From contig JAFZUS010000101.1 in the NCBI GenBank assembly GCA_017618275.1, positions 1 through 64,000 of the forward strand: DNA of 64,000 nt, given 5' to 3'. The notes under the pieces were generated by a model, which did no database searches, had not been told where the DNA came from, and was given only the letters and a program-made list of their open reading frames with translations. The position numbers were made by a program, and so were the translations under genes. The DNA is from Prevotella sp. Its GTDB lineage: Bacteria; Bacteroidota; Bacteroidia; Bacteroidales; Bacteroidaceae. Every line of letters begins with the position of its first letter. Positions within the stretch are counted from its first letter, which is position 1. Shown piece after piece: positions 7,328 to 15,733 of the stretch.

Positions 7328-7356
7328 CAAACATTTTCGCCCCACAAGACTTGTGG
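7328..7356 (-). promoter_or_regulatory. Module D: upstream box and 15-bp palindrome
   Basis: CCACAAGACTTGTGG at 7342-7356 is a perfect palindrome around one base. Minus-strand TTTG lies at 7331-7328 with the same 11-base gap as in modules A-C, and the intervening bases equal those of module A. The expected -7 box near 7300-7307 is degenerate, so promoter strength for the HD gene is unclear. Confidence 0.55.
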
Positions 7357-7366
7357 AAATGCGTTT

Positions 7367-8632
7367 TTATTTCTCCCAGATTACCAGGTCACGAGAAAGC
7401 GATATCTTTTTAGTTTCGCCACTCTTACCAGTGATGATATAGTCATTCAACAGCGATTCATCCACCACAGGAATAAAAGCCGCTCGGATACGAGAACATT
7501 TCTCGTTGATAGAGTTAAGCAGAGGATTAGTGACATCCTCAATACTTTGCAATGCTTTCTCCGATAATCCCATCGGCCGGAGGTCAGAGTAGATTTTTGT
7601 GAGTTCCTTCCTAAAGTCAGGCAGGCATTTGAATGCAATACCCTCTGGATGCTTGAGGAACAAAAGATAAATGGCCTTTACTATAGGTTCCATCTTCACC
7701 TCTATATTATTATAGTCAGACAAAACGATACGATAATCCTTGGTTATCGTTAGTTTACTGGGAAGAACTTGATTTTTCATCTTTTCATCCCTATAGCCCA
7801 AACGCCTAACTGTCTTTTCGCATCTATTACCCTCATAATACCTATCCAATACCTCTGCAAAGATATCCTGTGGAGAAATGATGTCGAAAAGTGTCATGCA
7901 AGATTGCACTTTTAGCACATCAGGAAATCCAAGGACGTTATAAGCAGATGGATTGCCACACTCCAAGAAGGCTTTGGTAATCTCTCTTAATCTTGCCCCA
8001 AGTACAGGATGTTCAAGATATGAACGAGCCTCATCCTTTCCACTAATCCCATAGAACTCAGAATTATGGCTATGCCCTAACCCCTTGATTTGTGGAAATA
8101 TGTACCATATCCAATGTCCTCGTTTATGACCTTCCTTTATTTCAGCCAGAGCCTCAACATATGAACCCCAATCTGAATCCTGAGCCTTGACAAAACGCTC
8201 TAAATCAAAATGCTGGGATTCGCCTTTAAGCGCATCCACAAAAGACTTAGGCAGACTGACATTCTTCAATTCAAGTGCTTGCTTAAAGTATCGGGCCATT
8301 TCTTCATCAGTATAGCCAGCCACACCACAACCTACACGAGTAACCAAAAAGAACTTGTCCGGATTTGCTTTGGCGAAAGCAATAAATCTGTCAACATAGG
8401 TTTTAATATCTGGCGCATGACGCATCATCTTTCCATAGTCAACGGGAATAGCATAACTCTGCCCTTGCAGGCCCTCTGCCTGTCCCCAAATAGCACCAAA
8501 ACGTTTATAGGCCATTCGAGAGGCACCACCCGTATGATAACCCATAGCATTACTACCAAACACAAACACCTGATTTGGCAATAACCTGTCTATATAGTCA
8601 GGGGTATAGCCCATATATTCTCTCTCTTCCAT
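7367..8632 (-). CDS. Macro-like domain / DUF1810 / C-terminal domain fusion, 421 aa
   Basis: Residues 20-135 resemble the phage-type macro-like (A1S_2505-like) domain: VFVFGSNAMGYHTGGASRMA, GQSYAIPVDYG, RVGCGVAGYT. Residues 142-278 match DUF1810: FVKAQDSDWGSYVEALAEI, HWIWYIFPQIKGLG, EARSYLEHPVLGARL. Residues 290-421 form a third domain whose end recurs as remnants at 1908, 2714 and 4522. Macro domains bind or hydrolyse ADP-ribose, and DUF1810 is associated in the literature with NAD/ADP-ribose systems, so I infer an ADP-ribose eraser or sensor. It starts 4 bp after the PP2C gene, at the end of the operon. Confidence 0.8.
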   Translation of the reverse strand: MEEREYMGYTPDYIDRLLPNQVFVFGSNAMGYHTGGASRMAYKRFGAIWGQAEGLQGQSYAIPVDYGKMMRHAPDIKTYVDRFIAFAKANPDKFFLVTRVGCGVAGYTDEEMARYFKQALELKNVSLPKSFVDALKGESQHFDLERFVKAQDSDWGSYVEALAEIKEGHKRGHWIWYIFPQIKGLGHSHNSEFYGISGKDEARSYLEHPVLGARLREITKAFLECGNPSAYNVLGFPDVLKVQSCMTLFDIISPQDIFAEVLDRYYEGNRCEKTVRRLGYRDEKMKNQVLPSKLTITKDYRIVLSDYNNIEVKMEPIVKAIYLLFLKHPEGIAFKCLPDFRKELTKIYSDLRPMGLSEKALQSIEDVTNPLLNSINEKCSRIRAAFIPVVDESLLNDYIITGKSGETKKISLSRDLVIWEK

Positions 8633-8636
8633 ATTT

Positions 8637-9419
8637 CTACATGATTACTAATGAATAATCGTCATGTCCTATCAGTCCTTTTCTTTTCAGACTTTGTATA
8701 TGTCGTTTGAAGTTCTTTTCATTTGTACAATTAAACAACTTGGTTATAACATCATTTTCAAAGTCTACGGCTTTTAATCCCATAGCAGTTTTTATGAAAT
8801 TACTGTTTTTTGTTTGTGCATTTATTGCCTTTTGTAATTCTTCAGCATATTTATCAGAATGGGCTACTTCATACATCATTAATATATAATGAGCCAAAGT
8901 GTCGCTGGCAGCAAAGACAACACAATCCTTCGTGATCTTGAACTTACCACACCTGAAGCCTTTTTCATCCAAAGGGTCTTTACAATTTATCAAATAAGGT
9001 GGATTATTGAAATCAGACAAACAAATATAAGAATACAGCAATTCGTCCGATTTCATATTATAGCAGAAAGCCACACTATCGCCATAAATAACCCATTGCC
9101 CACCTTTCCATACAGCAACCAATGTAGCAAATGATCCTTCGTCGTAGAACTTATTAAGGAACATACCACCGATAGATTTAGCATTTTCTTCATGCACATT
9201 ATAGAATGGTTCCCATATTCCGTCTATCCATTTATCAAAAGCCTTATAGTTTTTTATAGGTTTATCTGGAAGGTGTTCCACCAGATACTTTGACCATGAA
9301 TCTGCGAACACACCACCACCGCCAGCACCATCAGACACTGCAATTACCTCATTCTTAGCGATAGCAGCATCTTCATTGATAATGCCTTCTTCAAACTTTG
9401 CTAATGAAATCGATCTCAT
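8637..9419 (-). CDS. PP2C-family serine/threonine phosphatase, 260 aa
   Basis: PP2C motifs appear in order: NEDA with D17, VSDGAGGGG with D30, GSFATLVAVW, VIYGDSVAF, FAASDTLA, and GHDDYSLVI at the C-terminus. The metal-binding Asp residues are kept, so it should be active against phospho-Ser/Thr. No membrane segment. Its start overlaps the stop of the DarT-vWA gene by four bases (ATGA), implying coupled translation and balanced amounts. With four kinases upstream in the string it is the obvious counter-enzyme, as in TerY-P systems that pair vWA, PP2C and kinase. Confidence 0.85.
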   Translation of the reverse strand: MRSISLAKFEEGIINEDAAIAKNEVIAVSDGAGGGGVFADSWSKYLVEHLPDKPIKNYKAFDKWIDGIWEPFYNVHEENAKSIGGMFLNKFYDEGSFATLVAVWKGGQWVIYGDSVAFCYNMKSDELLYSYICLSDFNNPPYLINCKDPLDEKGFRCGKFKITKDCVVFAASDTLAHYILMMYEVAHSDKYAEELQKAINAQTKNSNFIKTAMGLKAVDFENDVITKLFNCTNEKNFKRHIQSLKRKGLIGHDDYSLVIM

Positions 9420-10876
9420 TTGTTTGGATTTATGTTGTTAGTTGGTGTTCCAATATCCATTAACTGTATCAATGTTGATAGGTCTGTATTGGTGGCCATT
9501 GCGATATGTCTGGTATTCTCTGCATCGCCCCGTAGGTCGCCAATAGGTTGGTTATACCTTGATGGCAGTAGACTTGACATATCATAAAGCCACTCTGAAT
9601 ACTTGTCTTCATTCAGCTCTGTCTTACTGATGGGCAGAAGTATTTGTTCCTGATTATCAGGTGTAACATGAATATTCCACAACAGAACATTACCGTCGTT
9701 TGTAAACAGAGCTTTTAGTTCGTTTGCCAATTGAGTATTCACTTCTCGAGGATTTACGATACCATTAAAGGCTCCATCAGTAATATTAATTATGGTTGGA
9801 GGATAGCAATCCTTTTCATGATGTTCCTTCATCCACTTGTCGAGAAGGTCTTTAACCATTGCAAAGGCTTTATGTGCTCTTGTGTATTTACCTGCAGCAA
9901 CAGGTTCCACCCATTGCACCTTTTCAACTTCCTTCAATTCTACTCCTTTCCTTGTCCGCTTCTCTTCCTTGACGGTTATCTTCTTGTATGGATTATTTTT
10001 CAATTCTTCTGGTGAAACAAAATCTCGCCCAGCCAACGTACCTTTCCACCCATAACTAGCATCATCACCATAGCCAACAACTGCGATGTCATAGTAATGC
10101 CTGACTTCATTTGTCTTTATACATCTAAGTACTAGTTCGTTAATCTGGTTATTGACTATTCTCGCTACTGCCTCAGCAAGCGTGATAAACTCACCTCGAT
10201 AATTCAATTTTCGGCTCATGGAAATGGACTGGTCGATCATAAAGATAAATGCTGTAGGCGTATTCCGAGTTATCTGAGAAGTATATGGATTCTTGATTTG
10301 CAATTTCTTGGGCTGTGCAGGAATAGGTATGCCAAAATTGCCAATATTCTTGATGTACTCCAGTGGAATGAAGTTCTTAACCAATATTTCTGCTTGGAAA
10401 TACGGCTGTTCCTCTTCTGGCAAATCAAAGTGTTTGTGAGCTTTCACCGATTGAAAATGAATCTGTTTGAAGTCAGAAATGGTTGGGCCGATATTTGGTT
10501 TGATCGTATATCTTGCCGCATTAAGATTAGCAAACAAGGTCTCATTCCAATAAGTAACCTCGGGATCTATCTCCAATATAACAGGATTGGATATTCTACC
10601 ATCTTTCATTGCCACATACATCATCGGATGCTGTGTTGTAAAACTTACTCTCACATAATCCTCAAGATTTCTACTACTATCCAATTGTCTCGAGGCGTTA
10701 CTGCCACCAGGTTTATTGATCTTAATACCCTTTCTTTCACAGTCCATCCATGAATACAAGCCACCATTTTTGATGATCGACTCTAAGTTGTCTCTATCTG
10801 TAAAATGATAGAGTTTCACGATCTTATGTTGGTCAAGGATTGCCTTGAACTCCTGCCAATTACATTTCTTCTCCAT
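9416..10876 (-). CDS. DarT-like ADP-ribosyltransferase fused to a vWA domain, 486 aa
   Basis: Residues 17-180 follow the DarT (DUF4433) pattern: LYHFTDRDNLESIIKNGGL with H24, LEDYVRVSFTTQHPMMYVA, and PYFQAEILVKNFIPL with E163 at the place of the catalytic Glu of DarT. DarT enzymes ADP-ribosylate thymidine in single-stranded DNA and are countered by a macro-domain partner. Residues 205-470 are a vWA domain with a complete MIDAS site: DQSIS (D214, S216, S218), T332, and ITDG (D367). I know of no described protein with this pairing. The vWA part suggests TerY-like signalling control; the target of the transferase is unknown. Confidence 0.8.
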   Translation of the reverse strand: MEKKCNWQEFKAILDQHKIVKLYHFTDRDNLESIIKNGGLYSWMDCERKGIKINKPGGSNASRQLDSSRNLEDYVRVSFTTQHPMMYVAMKDGRISNPVILEIDPEVTYWNETLFANLNAARYTIKPNIGPTISDFKQIHFQSVKAHKHFDLPEEEQPYFQAEILVKNFIPLEYIKNIGNFGIPIPAQPKKLQIKNPYTSQITRNTPTAFIFMIDQSISMSRKLNYRGEFITLAEAVARIVNNQINELVLRCIKTNEVRHYYDIAVVGYGDDASYGWKGTLAGRDFVSPEELKNNPYKKITVKEEKRTRKGVELKEVEKVQWVEPVAAGKYTRAHKAFAMVKDLLDKWMKEHHEKDCYPPTIINITDGAFNGIVNPREVNTQLANELKALFTNDGNVLLWNIHVTPDNQEQILLPISKTELNEDKYSEWLYDMSSLLPSRYNQPIGDLRGDAENTRHIAMATNTDLSTLIQLMDIGTPTNNINPNK

Positions 10877-10888
10877 AACAATGCTCCT

Positions 10889-11539
10889 TTAATCATTAAA
10901 CAATTCCAACTGCAAATTATTGTCTTCTTTCATCGCTTTTTTCTTCTTTTTCGCCATAGAAGATTTCTTTTCCTTAGATGCAATACTCTCGCCATAAGGA
11001 TATATTCTTTCTGCATAAGCCTTTATTAACGAGGCATGTGATAGAGGTTTCTTTGCATTCTCCACATCTGCATTTGTATCGTAATCTAACAATACGATCG
11101 TATTCGTTTTACTTGCCTCTCGCAATCGCTCTATGATATCATATACTTTATTTTCCAAAATCCATTTGTAAGTCGGAATATAAATCTGCTTACGAGCCTC
11201 AATATAACTTAGCAATTCTTTACCATTTACACCTTTTCGATGTCCTAATGGCTTGCCAAAACGTCGAACTGTCCGTTTTAGGCCTTTCATGGTGTCATTC
11301 TGGAAAAGCGAGGTATCAACATCACAACCTTCAAACACCTTAAGCCCTTGCCATATAGCTTCAACACAAGTTGCAGTATACCCCTCGCTAAATGGTACTG
11401 GTATTCCACCATGTGGATAGAACGGACTCAATTCGCGTAGCCTTGTTGGAGCTCCACTTGTCACATCCGCCAGTATCGCATCCGGATATTTCTTCAATAT
11501 CGTGGCAGGTTTCTTACGTTTAGATTCTATTAATATCAT
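10889..11539 (-). CDS. DUF6939-like protein, 216 aa
   Basis: Conserved-looking blocks include ILADVTS, LSPFYPHGGIPVPFSEG, EAIWQGLKVFEGCDVD, KRTVRRFGKPLGHRKGV, YIEARKQIYIPTYKW and VLLDYDTN, followed by KPLSHASL. I associate this pattern with DUF6939, a Bacteroidetes family of unknown function. The C-terminus is a lysine-rich tail (SMAKKKKKAM), possibly nucleic-acid or membrane contacting. It lies 12 bp before the DarT-vWA gene. The WQGLKVFE block loosely recalls NADAR-type proteins of the NAD/ADP-ribose network; that is inference only. Confidence 0.7.
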   Translation of the reverse strand: MILIESKRKKPATILKKYPDAILADVTSGAPTRLRELSPFYPHGGIPVPFSEGYTATCVEAIWQGLKVFEGCDVDTSLFQNDTMKGLKRTVRRFGKPLGHRKGVNGKELLSYIEARKQIYIPTYKWILENKVYDIIERLREASKTNTIVLLDYDTNADVENAKKPLSHASLIKAYAERIYPYGESIASKEKKSSMAKKKKKAMKEDNNLQLELFND

Positions 11540-11552
11540 GACATCTCAATTC

Positions 11553-12956
11553 TTATGGTCTTAAAATATAAATACTTGCTATTTTATTCCAACGTTTAAC
11601 ATTTAGTTTGTCTTCATATCTTCCCCATTCAGATTTGCCGCCAACCCCTTCATAAGTCAGCATTTCACGTGCAACAGAAAGTCCTTGTTCATATGCTTTA
11701 TTATACCAATGGTAAGCAAGATTTCTGTCTTCAATTACGCCATTACCATTGTAGTAGCAATTAGCGATGTTAAACTGAGCAACGCTAAAACCTCCCCGAG
11801 CTGCTTTTAAGAACCAATATGCCGCTTTTTCCATATCCTTTTCAACAAAAAAGCCATAAGCATAACACACTCCAAGTCCATTTTGCCCATAGGAATATAA
11901 AGACATCTGGCGAAATATGATATATGCATTCTTGTATCTTTTTTCGTTTATCATGGAACAAGCTTTATTGTAAATCCTAACAATATCGTTGGATAATGCA
12001 TTCTTTATTGTGCTTATATTTATTTCGGGCTCATCTATTCTTTTAATTGGCTTTGATAAAACAAATGTATCCGATAACAGTACTTCCAACTTATTTTGTG
12101 ATAATACAACAAAAAATAGCCCCAGCAAACTACATAGGTCATTGTTTGGCATAAGACACATTAATTCATATAGTATCTTACTTGACTTTATATCTCTGAA
12201 ATCAGATTCATTTAACAACAACCCACATTCTCCTATATTGTTTCGGAATAGCACCGGTTTTAGTGCAATGGCTTTAAGTGATAATGCTATTATTACTAAA
12301 GGGAAGTCGTCAATATGTCTATTAAAATCATTATCTGTTCGTAAATGATGCCTATAATTGGGGCTACCTAGTTCTCTTGCTCTTTGTCCCTTCATGGCAG
12401 GAACATACATCCCATCATAGTCAACTAATACAATGGAACCATCATCTTTTACCAAGATGTTGTCTGGTTTCAAATCTCCATGAGCATAGGGCTGTGTAAG
12501 CAACCATGTGGCCATTCTTGAAAATCTAAAAGCCAACATATCCAAAGCATATTGGTTATTTATATTCTTTTGAATAAATTTATCCATTGGGATACCATCA
12601 ACCCAGTCCATCAACAAAACTGGGAATTCTGTTTCCGGTGTTTGATCAGTATCCACAAACAATTCTTTATCCAAATACCTAATCGGAGTGAGAAAATTGG
12701 AAGAAACGAATTCCAATTCGTCAGCAATTAGTTTATAACTCTCAGATCGTCCTTTCTGGTCTTTGGTAAAGCACTTAACGGCATATAACTTCCCGTCTCG
12801 TTCATCTTTCATCTTGAAAACTACAGAAAAGCCACCTGCGCTCATCACTGGCTCACCATCATCACTTAATACTGGCCTCAGAAAGCTCAATTCATCTAAG
12901 TTATCCTCTGCCGATCTGATGGCCTCTATATATTCTGATATCAATGGGTAGTTCAT
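11553..12956 (-). CDS. Protein kinase with C-terminal Sel1-like repeats, 467 aa
   Basis: The kinase fold covers about residues 35-290: YAVKCF with K61, AHGDLKPDNILV with D161, and VDYDG at 179-182 replacing DFG, then GSPNYRH. The HGD form recalls RIO and small-molecule-kinase-like catalytic loops, and the key residues are present. Residues 335-440 hold Sel1-like repeats (AAYWFLKAARGGFSVAQFNIANCYYNGNG). Like its three paralogues it begins MNYP. It sits 13 bp from both neighbours. Probably phosphorylates Ser/Thr in operon partners, with Sel1 repeats as a protein-binding platform (inference). Confidence 0.85.
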   Translation of the reverse strand: MNYPLISEYIEAIRSAEDNLDELSFLRPVLSDDGEPVMSAGGFSVVFKMKDERDGKLYAVKCFTKDQKGRSESYKLIADELEFVSSNFLTPIRYLDKELFVDTDQTPETEFPVLLMDWVDGIPMDKFIQKNINNQYALDMLAFRFSRMATWLLTQPYAHGDLKPDNILVKDDGSIVLVDYDGMYVPAMKGQRARELGSPNYRHHLRTDNDFNRHIDDFPLVIIALSLKAIALKPVLFRNNIGECGLLLNESDFRDIKSSKILYELMCLMPNNDLCSLLGLFFVVLSQNKLEVLLSDTFVLSKPIKRIDEPEINISTIKNALSNDIVRIYNKACSMINEKRYKNAYIIFRQMSLYSYGQNGLGVCYAYGFFVEKDMEKAAYWFLKAARGGFSVAQFNIANCYYNGNGVIEDRNLAYHWYNKAYEQGLSVAREMLTYEGVGGKSEWGRYEDKLNVKRWNKIASIYILRP

Positions 12957-12969
12957 ATTTCAATCATTT

Positions 12970-13497
12970 TTAAACAGTCAATTCAACATAACAGTATCTT
13001 TTCTTGTGTTCCGCCCTATATTCAGGTTCCCACTTTGGAAGATACCTAGGAATATTTAAATCAAGCACATCCTTTAATCTTGGATCATTTTTTACTTTGA
13101 TATAAGAAGGATTGACAATACAAAAGACTCTAATACTATTGAATAATCTATATGAGCCATCAGGATTGCATACATAAGTTCCGACTTTACCTTCATCACA
13201 TAAACCCCTATAAGCATCATCTTCCGTATAGCGTCTTAACAAAAGGGTATCACATGTGACAGCTACAAATTCACCATAAAAAGGTTCGTAGAACTTCTTA
13301 GGTAAAGGAACAGATTGCTCTTCCGACTTACGTACAATCTCCTCATCACCACTACCCCAGTATGGTACAACATCTAATATCTTTGCAGGATTGTCTGCAA
13401 GAACTACATCTGCAACAATATAATAATCCACTTGCTCGTCAAAAGTCTTTTGAGAGAAGCGCCTTGTTCTATAATTTTTTAAATAATACTTTTCCAT
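12970..13497 (-). CDS. Hypothetical protein, 175 aa
   Basis: A soluble protein between two kinase genes, 25 bp from one and 13 bp from the other, so firmly within the operon. Visible blocks are VDYYIVADVVLADNPAKILD, PLPKKFYEPFYGEFVAVTC, LLLRRYTEDD and a basic aromatic end (KKRYCYVELTV). No signal peptide, no membrane helix, no known motif that I can name. Could be a substrate, adaptor or effector of the kinases; there is no sequence evidence for any of these. Confidence 0.65.
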   Translation of the reverse strand: MEKYYLKNYRTRRFSQKTFDEQVDYYIVADVVLADNPAKILDVVPYWGSGDEEIVRKSEEQSVPLPKKFYEPFYGEFVAVTCDTLLLRRYTEDDAYRGLCDEGKVGTYVCNPDGSYRLFNSIRVFCIVNPSYIKVKNDPRLKDVLDLNIPRYLPKWEPEYRAEHKKRYCYVELTV

Positions 13498-13522
13498 AGA
13501 AAAATAAAGTTACTTTTTCCGT

Positions 13523-14935
13523 CTACACAGGTAAATCTATCTTAAAGTCATATGCGTTGTTTTCGTTGACTCTGTCTATTAGAATTGGAACCTTTTCTAC
13601 AAAATAATCAACGACTCCCAATTCGGACAATATATCATAAGTGTAATCAACTAGATAGTCCCATTTGTTATGATAAACATCATGCATCTTAATTATGTCT
13701 GGACGGCTTTTCTTTGAAAACTCTCCTTCCACAGAATATCGTATAGAATCATAATCTTTAGCCCACCTGTACACAGAACTATTAACACTCTCATCCCACC
13801 AAACTGAATTTACAGAATATTTGTACCATGGTTTTGGCAGCCATAACATTCTAAATTCATTAATATTAAAGAGATCTGGTATAAGATATACAATCTTTGA
13901 AGGATATAATTTTATACTTTTAAAGAACAATTCTATCTTTTCCTTAGCCTGCTTTTCAGAATACGTTTTTATTTCTATTTCTATTGATTGCCGAATATCG
14001 ATTACAGAAGAAACATTTTTAGGGAAATCATGAGAACGTAATAAAATTAAGAAAGCTCCTAAAAGTACAACCAACTCTTTATCATATAATACTTGATTTA
14101 ATAGTGGGAGTATTTTATTGTTATCAAGAGAGAGATAATCATGTTCCTCAAACAACAACCTATCTCCTTTAATTAGGGGAGAAAAGAGATTAGGGTTAAT
14201 AGATACAGCTTTTAGAGATAACAATATATTTATTATCGGGAAATCATCTATCCGTTCATCAAAATTATCTATAGTTCTATTCGGATGTCTAAAATTAGGA
14301 CTACCCAATTCATTAGCCTTCTGACCTTTCATGGATGGGACATACATCCCATCATAATCAACTAATACTATATGGAAGTCTCTTGTTATCAAGATGTTGT
14401 CAGGTTTTAAATCACCATGAGCAAATCTTTGAGACAAAAGCCATTTTGCCATACGGCTAAATCTGTATGTCATCTCATGCAATAATCTGGAATTACCCAA
14501 ATTTTGTAATATGCATTTATCTAATGTAATACCATCAACCCACTCCATCAATAATACTGGAAATAATGAAATTGGCCCTCCGATATCAACAAATAATTCT
14601 TTCTCGTAATATTGCACATGAAGAAGATAACTAGAAGAAAGGTTATGCGTACCATAACTATGGCGGGATAATTCTCTATTCAGTTCTTCTGATATTTTTT
14701 GATAATTCTGCATTCTGTCATTTTGCTCTCGATGATAACATTTCAGTGCATAATACTTATAATTCTCAGGATTATACATCTTAAACACTACTGCAAAGTT
14801 CCCACTACTCAAAATGGGTTCTCCATTTGAATCAAGTACAGGTCGAAGATTACTTAATTTGTCAAAGTAATCTTCAGGTGCTTTCGCTGCCAATTTTATC
14901 GTTTCTGTATATTGACCTACTGATGGGTAATTCAT
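13523..14935 (-). CDS. Protein kinase with unrecognised C-terminal domain, 470 aa
   Basis: A paralogue of the three neighbouring kinases. It begins MNYPSVGQY, carries YYALKCYHREQ (catalytic Lys), FAHGDLKPDNILI and VDYDGMYVPSMKGQKANELGSPNFRHPNR, so the active site is intact. From about residue 300 the sequence departs from the others: charged and aromatic, with WLPKPWYKYSVNSVWWDES, and no repeat that I recognise. A 159-bp gap separates it from the ADP-ribosyltransferase-like gene upstream, with no clear promoter seen in the gap, so it may belong to the same transcript. Confidence 0.8.
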   Translation of the reverse strand: MNYPSVGQYTETIKLAAKAPEDYFDKLSNLRPVLDSNGEPILSSGNFAVVFKMYNPENYKYYALKCYHREQNDRMQNYQKISEELNRELSRHSYGTHNLSSSYLLHVQYYEKELFVDIGGPISLFPVLLMEWVDGITLDKCILQNLGNSRLLHEMTYRFSRMAKWLLSQRFAHGDLKPDNILITRDFHIVLVDYDGMYVPSMKGQKANELGSPNFRHPNRTIDNFDERIDDFPIINILLSLKAVSINPNLFSPLIKGDRLLFEEHDYLSLDNNKILPLLNQVLYDKELVVLLGAFLILLRSHDFPKNVSSVIDIRQSIEIEIKTYSEKQAKEKIELFFKSIKLYPSKIVYLIPDLFNINEFRMLWLPKPWYKYSVNSVWWDESVNSSVYRWAKDYDSIRYSVEGEFSKKSRPDIIKMHDVYHNKWDYLVDYTYDILSELGVVDYFVEKVPILIDRVNENNAYDFKIDLPV

Positions 14936-15094
14936 AACTATGTTGTTTGTGACATGTGAACTTCTAATGAATGAATAATTCTTCCTTCTAAATTTTTAGG
15001 AGTTATTTATATCTTGTTCCATTTCATTGATAATGACGGAAAAATCTTTCTCCTTTATAATAAAACAATGCCATATGGTACAATACTGATATTA

Positions 15095-15727
15095 TTAAAC
15101 TTCCTCCATATATATTATCTTTCTTTGACCATCCTCAATATTTGTAACTTTGAATTTCGATCCTCTTTTAAATGTAACTTGATTCTCATTTCCATGATTA
15201 TGCAGTTTATACAAACTCCTTGCATTAGAATTTTCTTTTTTAGGAGTAATAATATACATATTTGTATCTTTACCCCAATTATCTTTGGTTGTAGTTACAT
15301 AATGTGATGCTTCATATATATCTTCTATTTGGAAATCCACTTGGTCATCAGATGTACAAAAACGATATAGTACACTTCCTTCATCATATGTCGGACTTTT
15401 TTCTAAAACATTATCTAAAGCTTCACACATTTCAGGAATAGGACTATTCCTTTCATCATATGAGTTCCATTTGAAAGCATATGAAAGGAATCCCTCAAAA
15501 CACATTAGCATAAGCATTTCAAAATCCGACAATCCCTTCATTTCCAATTGTTTCTTTTTATCGGGTTTTATATGATTATGGCGCCCGATATACCCTTTTT
15601 CGAGAAAATTAATATCTTCGTCTATGTTGGACGGAACTAATTCTCCAACTTCATTATACACATATTGAACATTTTTATGTTCTGCAGCATATACCTTCTC
15701 TATATTCAATAATTCTTGTACTGTCAT
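15095..15727 (-). CDS. Possible R-S-E-type ADP-ribosyltransferase, 210 aa
   Basis: The C-terminal half has the layout of arginine-type ADP-ribosyltransferase toxins: SVLYR with R122, ASHYVTTTKDNW at the STS position (residues 145-147), and ENQVTFKRGSKFKV where such enzymes have ExEV.F..G..F.V. The usual catalytic second Glu is Gln183 here, so activity is doubtful or the register is shifted. The last residues (KIIYMEEV) also fit the fold. The N-terminal half is unrecognised. It lies six bases after the WG-repeat kinase. Assignment is tentative, based on motif order only. Confidence 0.5.
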   Translation of the reverse strand: MTVQELLNIEKVYAAEHKNVQYVYNEVGELVPSNIDEDINFLEKGYIGRHNHIKPDKKKQLEMKGLSDFEMLMLMCFEGFLSYAFKWNSYDERNSPIPEMCEALDNVLEKSPTYDEGSVLYRFCTSDDQVDFQIEDIYEASHYVTTTKDNWGKDTNMYIITPKKENSNARSLYKLHNHGNENQVTFKRGSKFKVTNIEDGQRKIIYMEEV

Positions 15728-15733
15728 ATTTGT

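Noticed and set aside
14936..15094. Separate promoter or small gene in the 159-bp gap of the kinase operon
   Set aside because: No consensus box and only very short frames; a small CTAAA/TTTAG hairpin is too weak to call.
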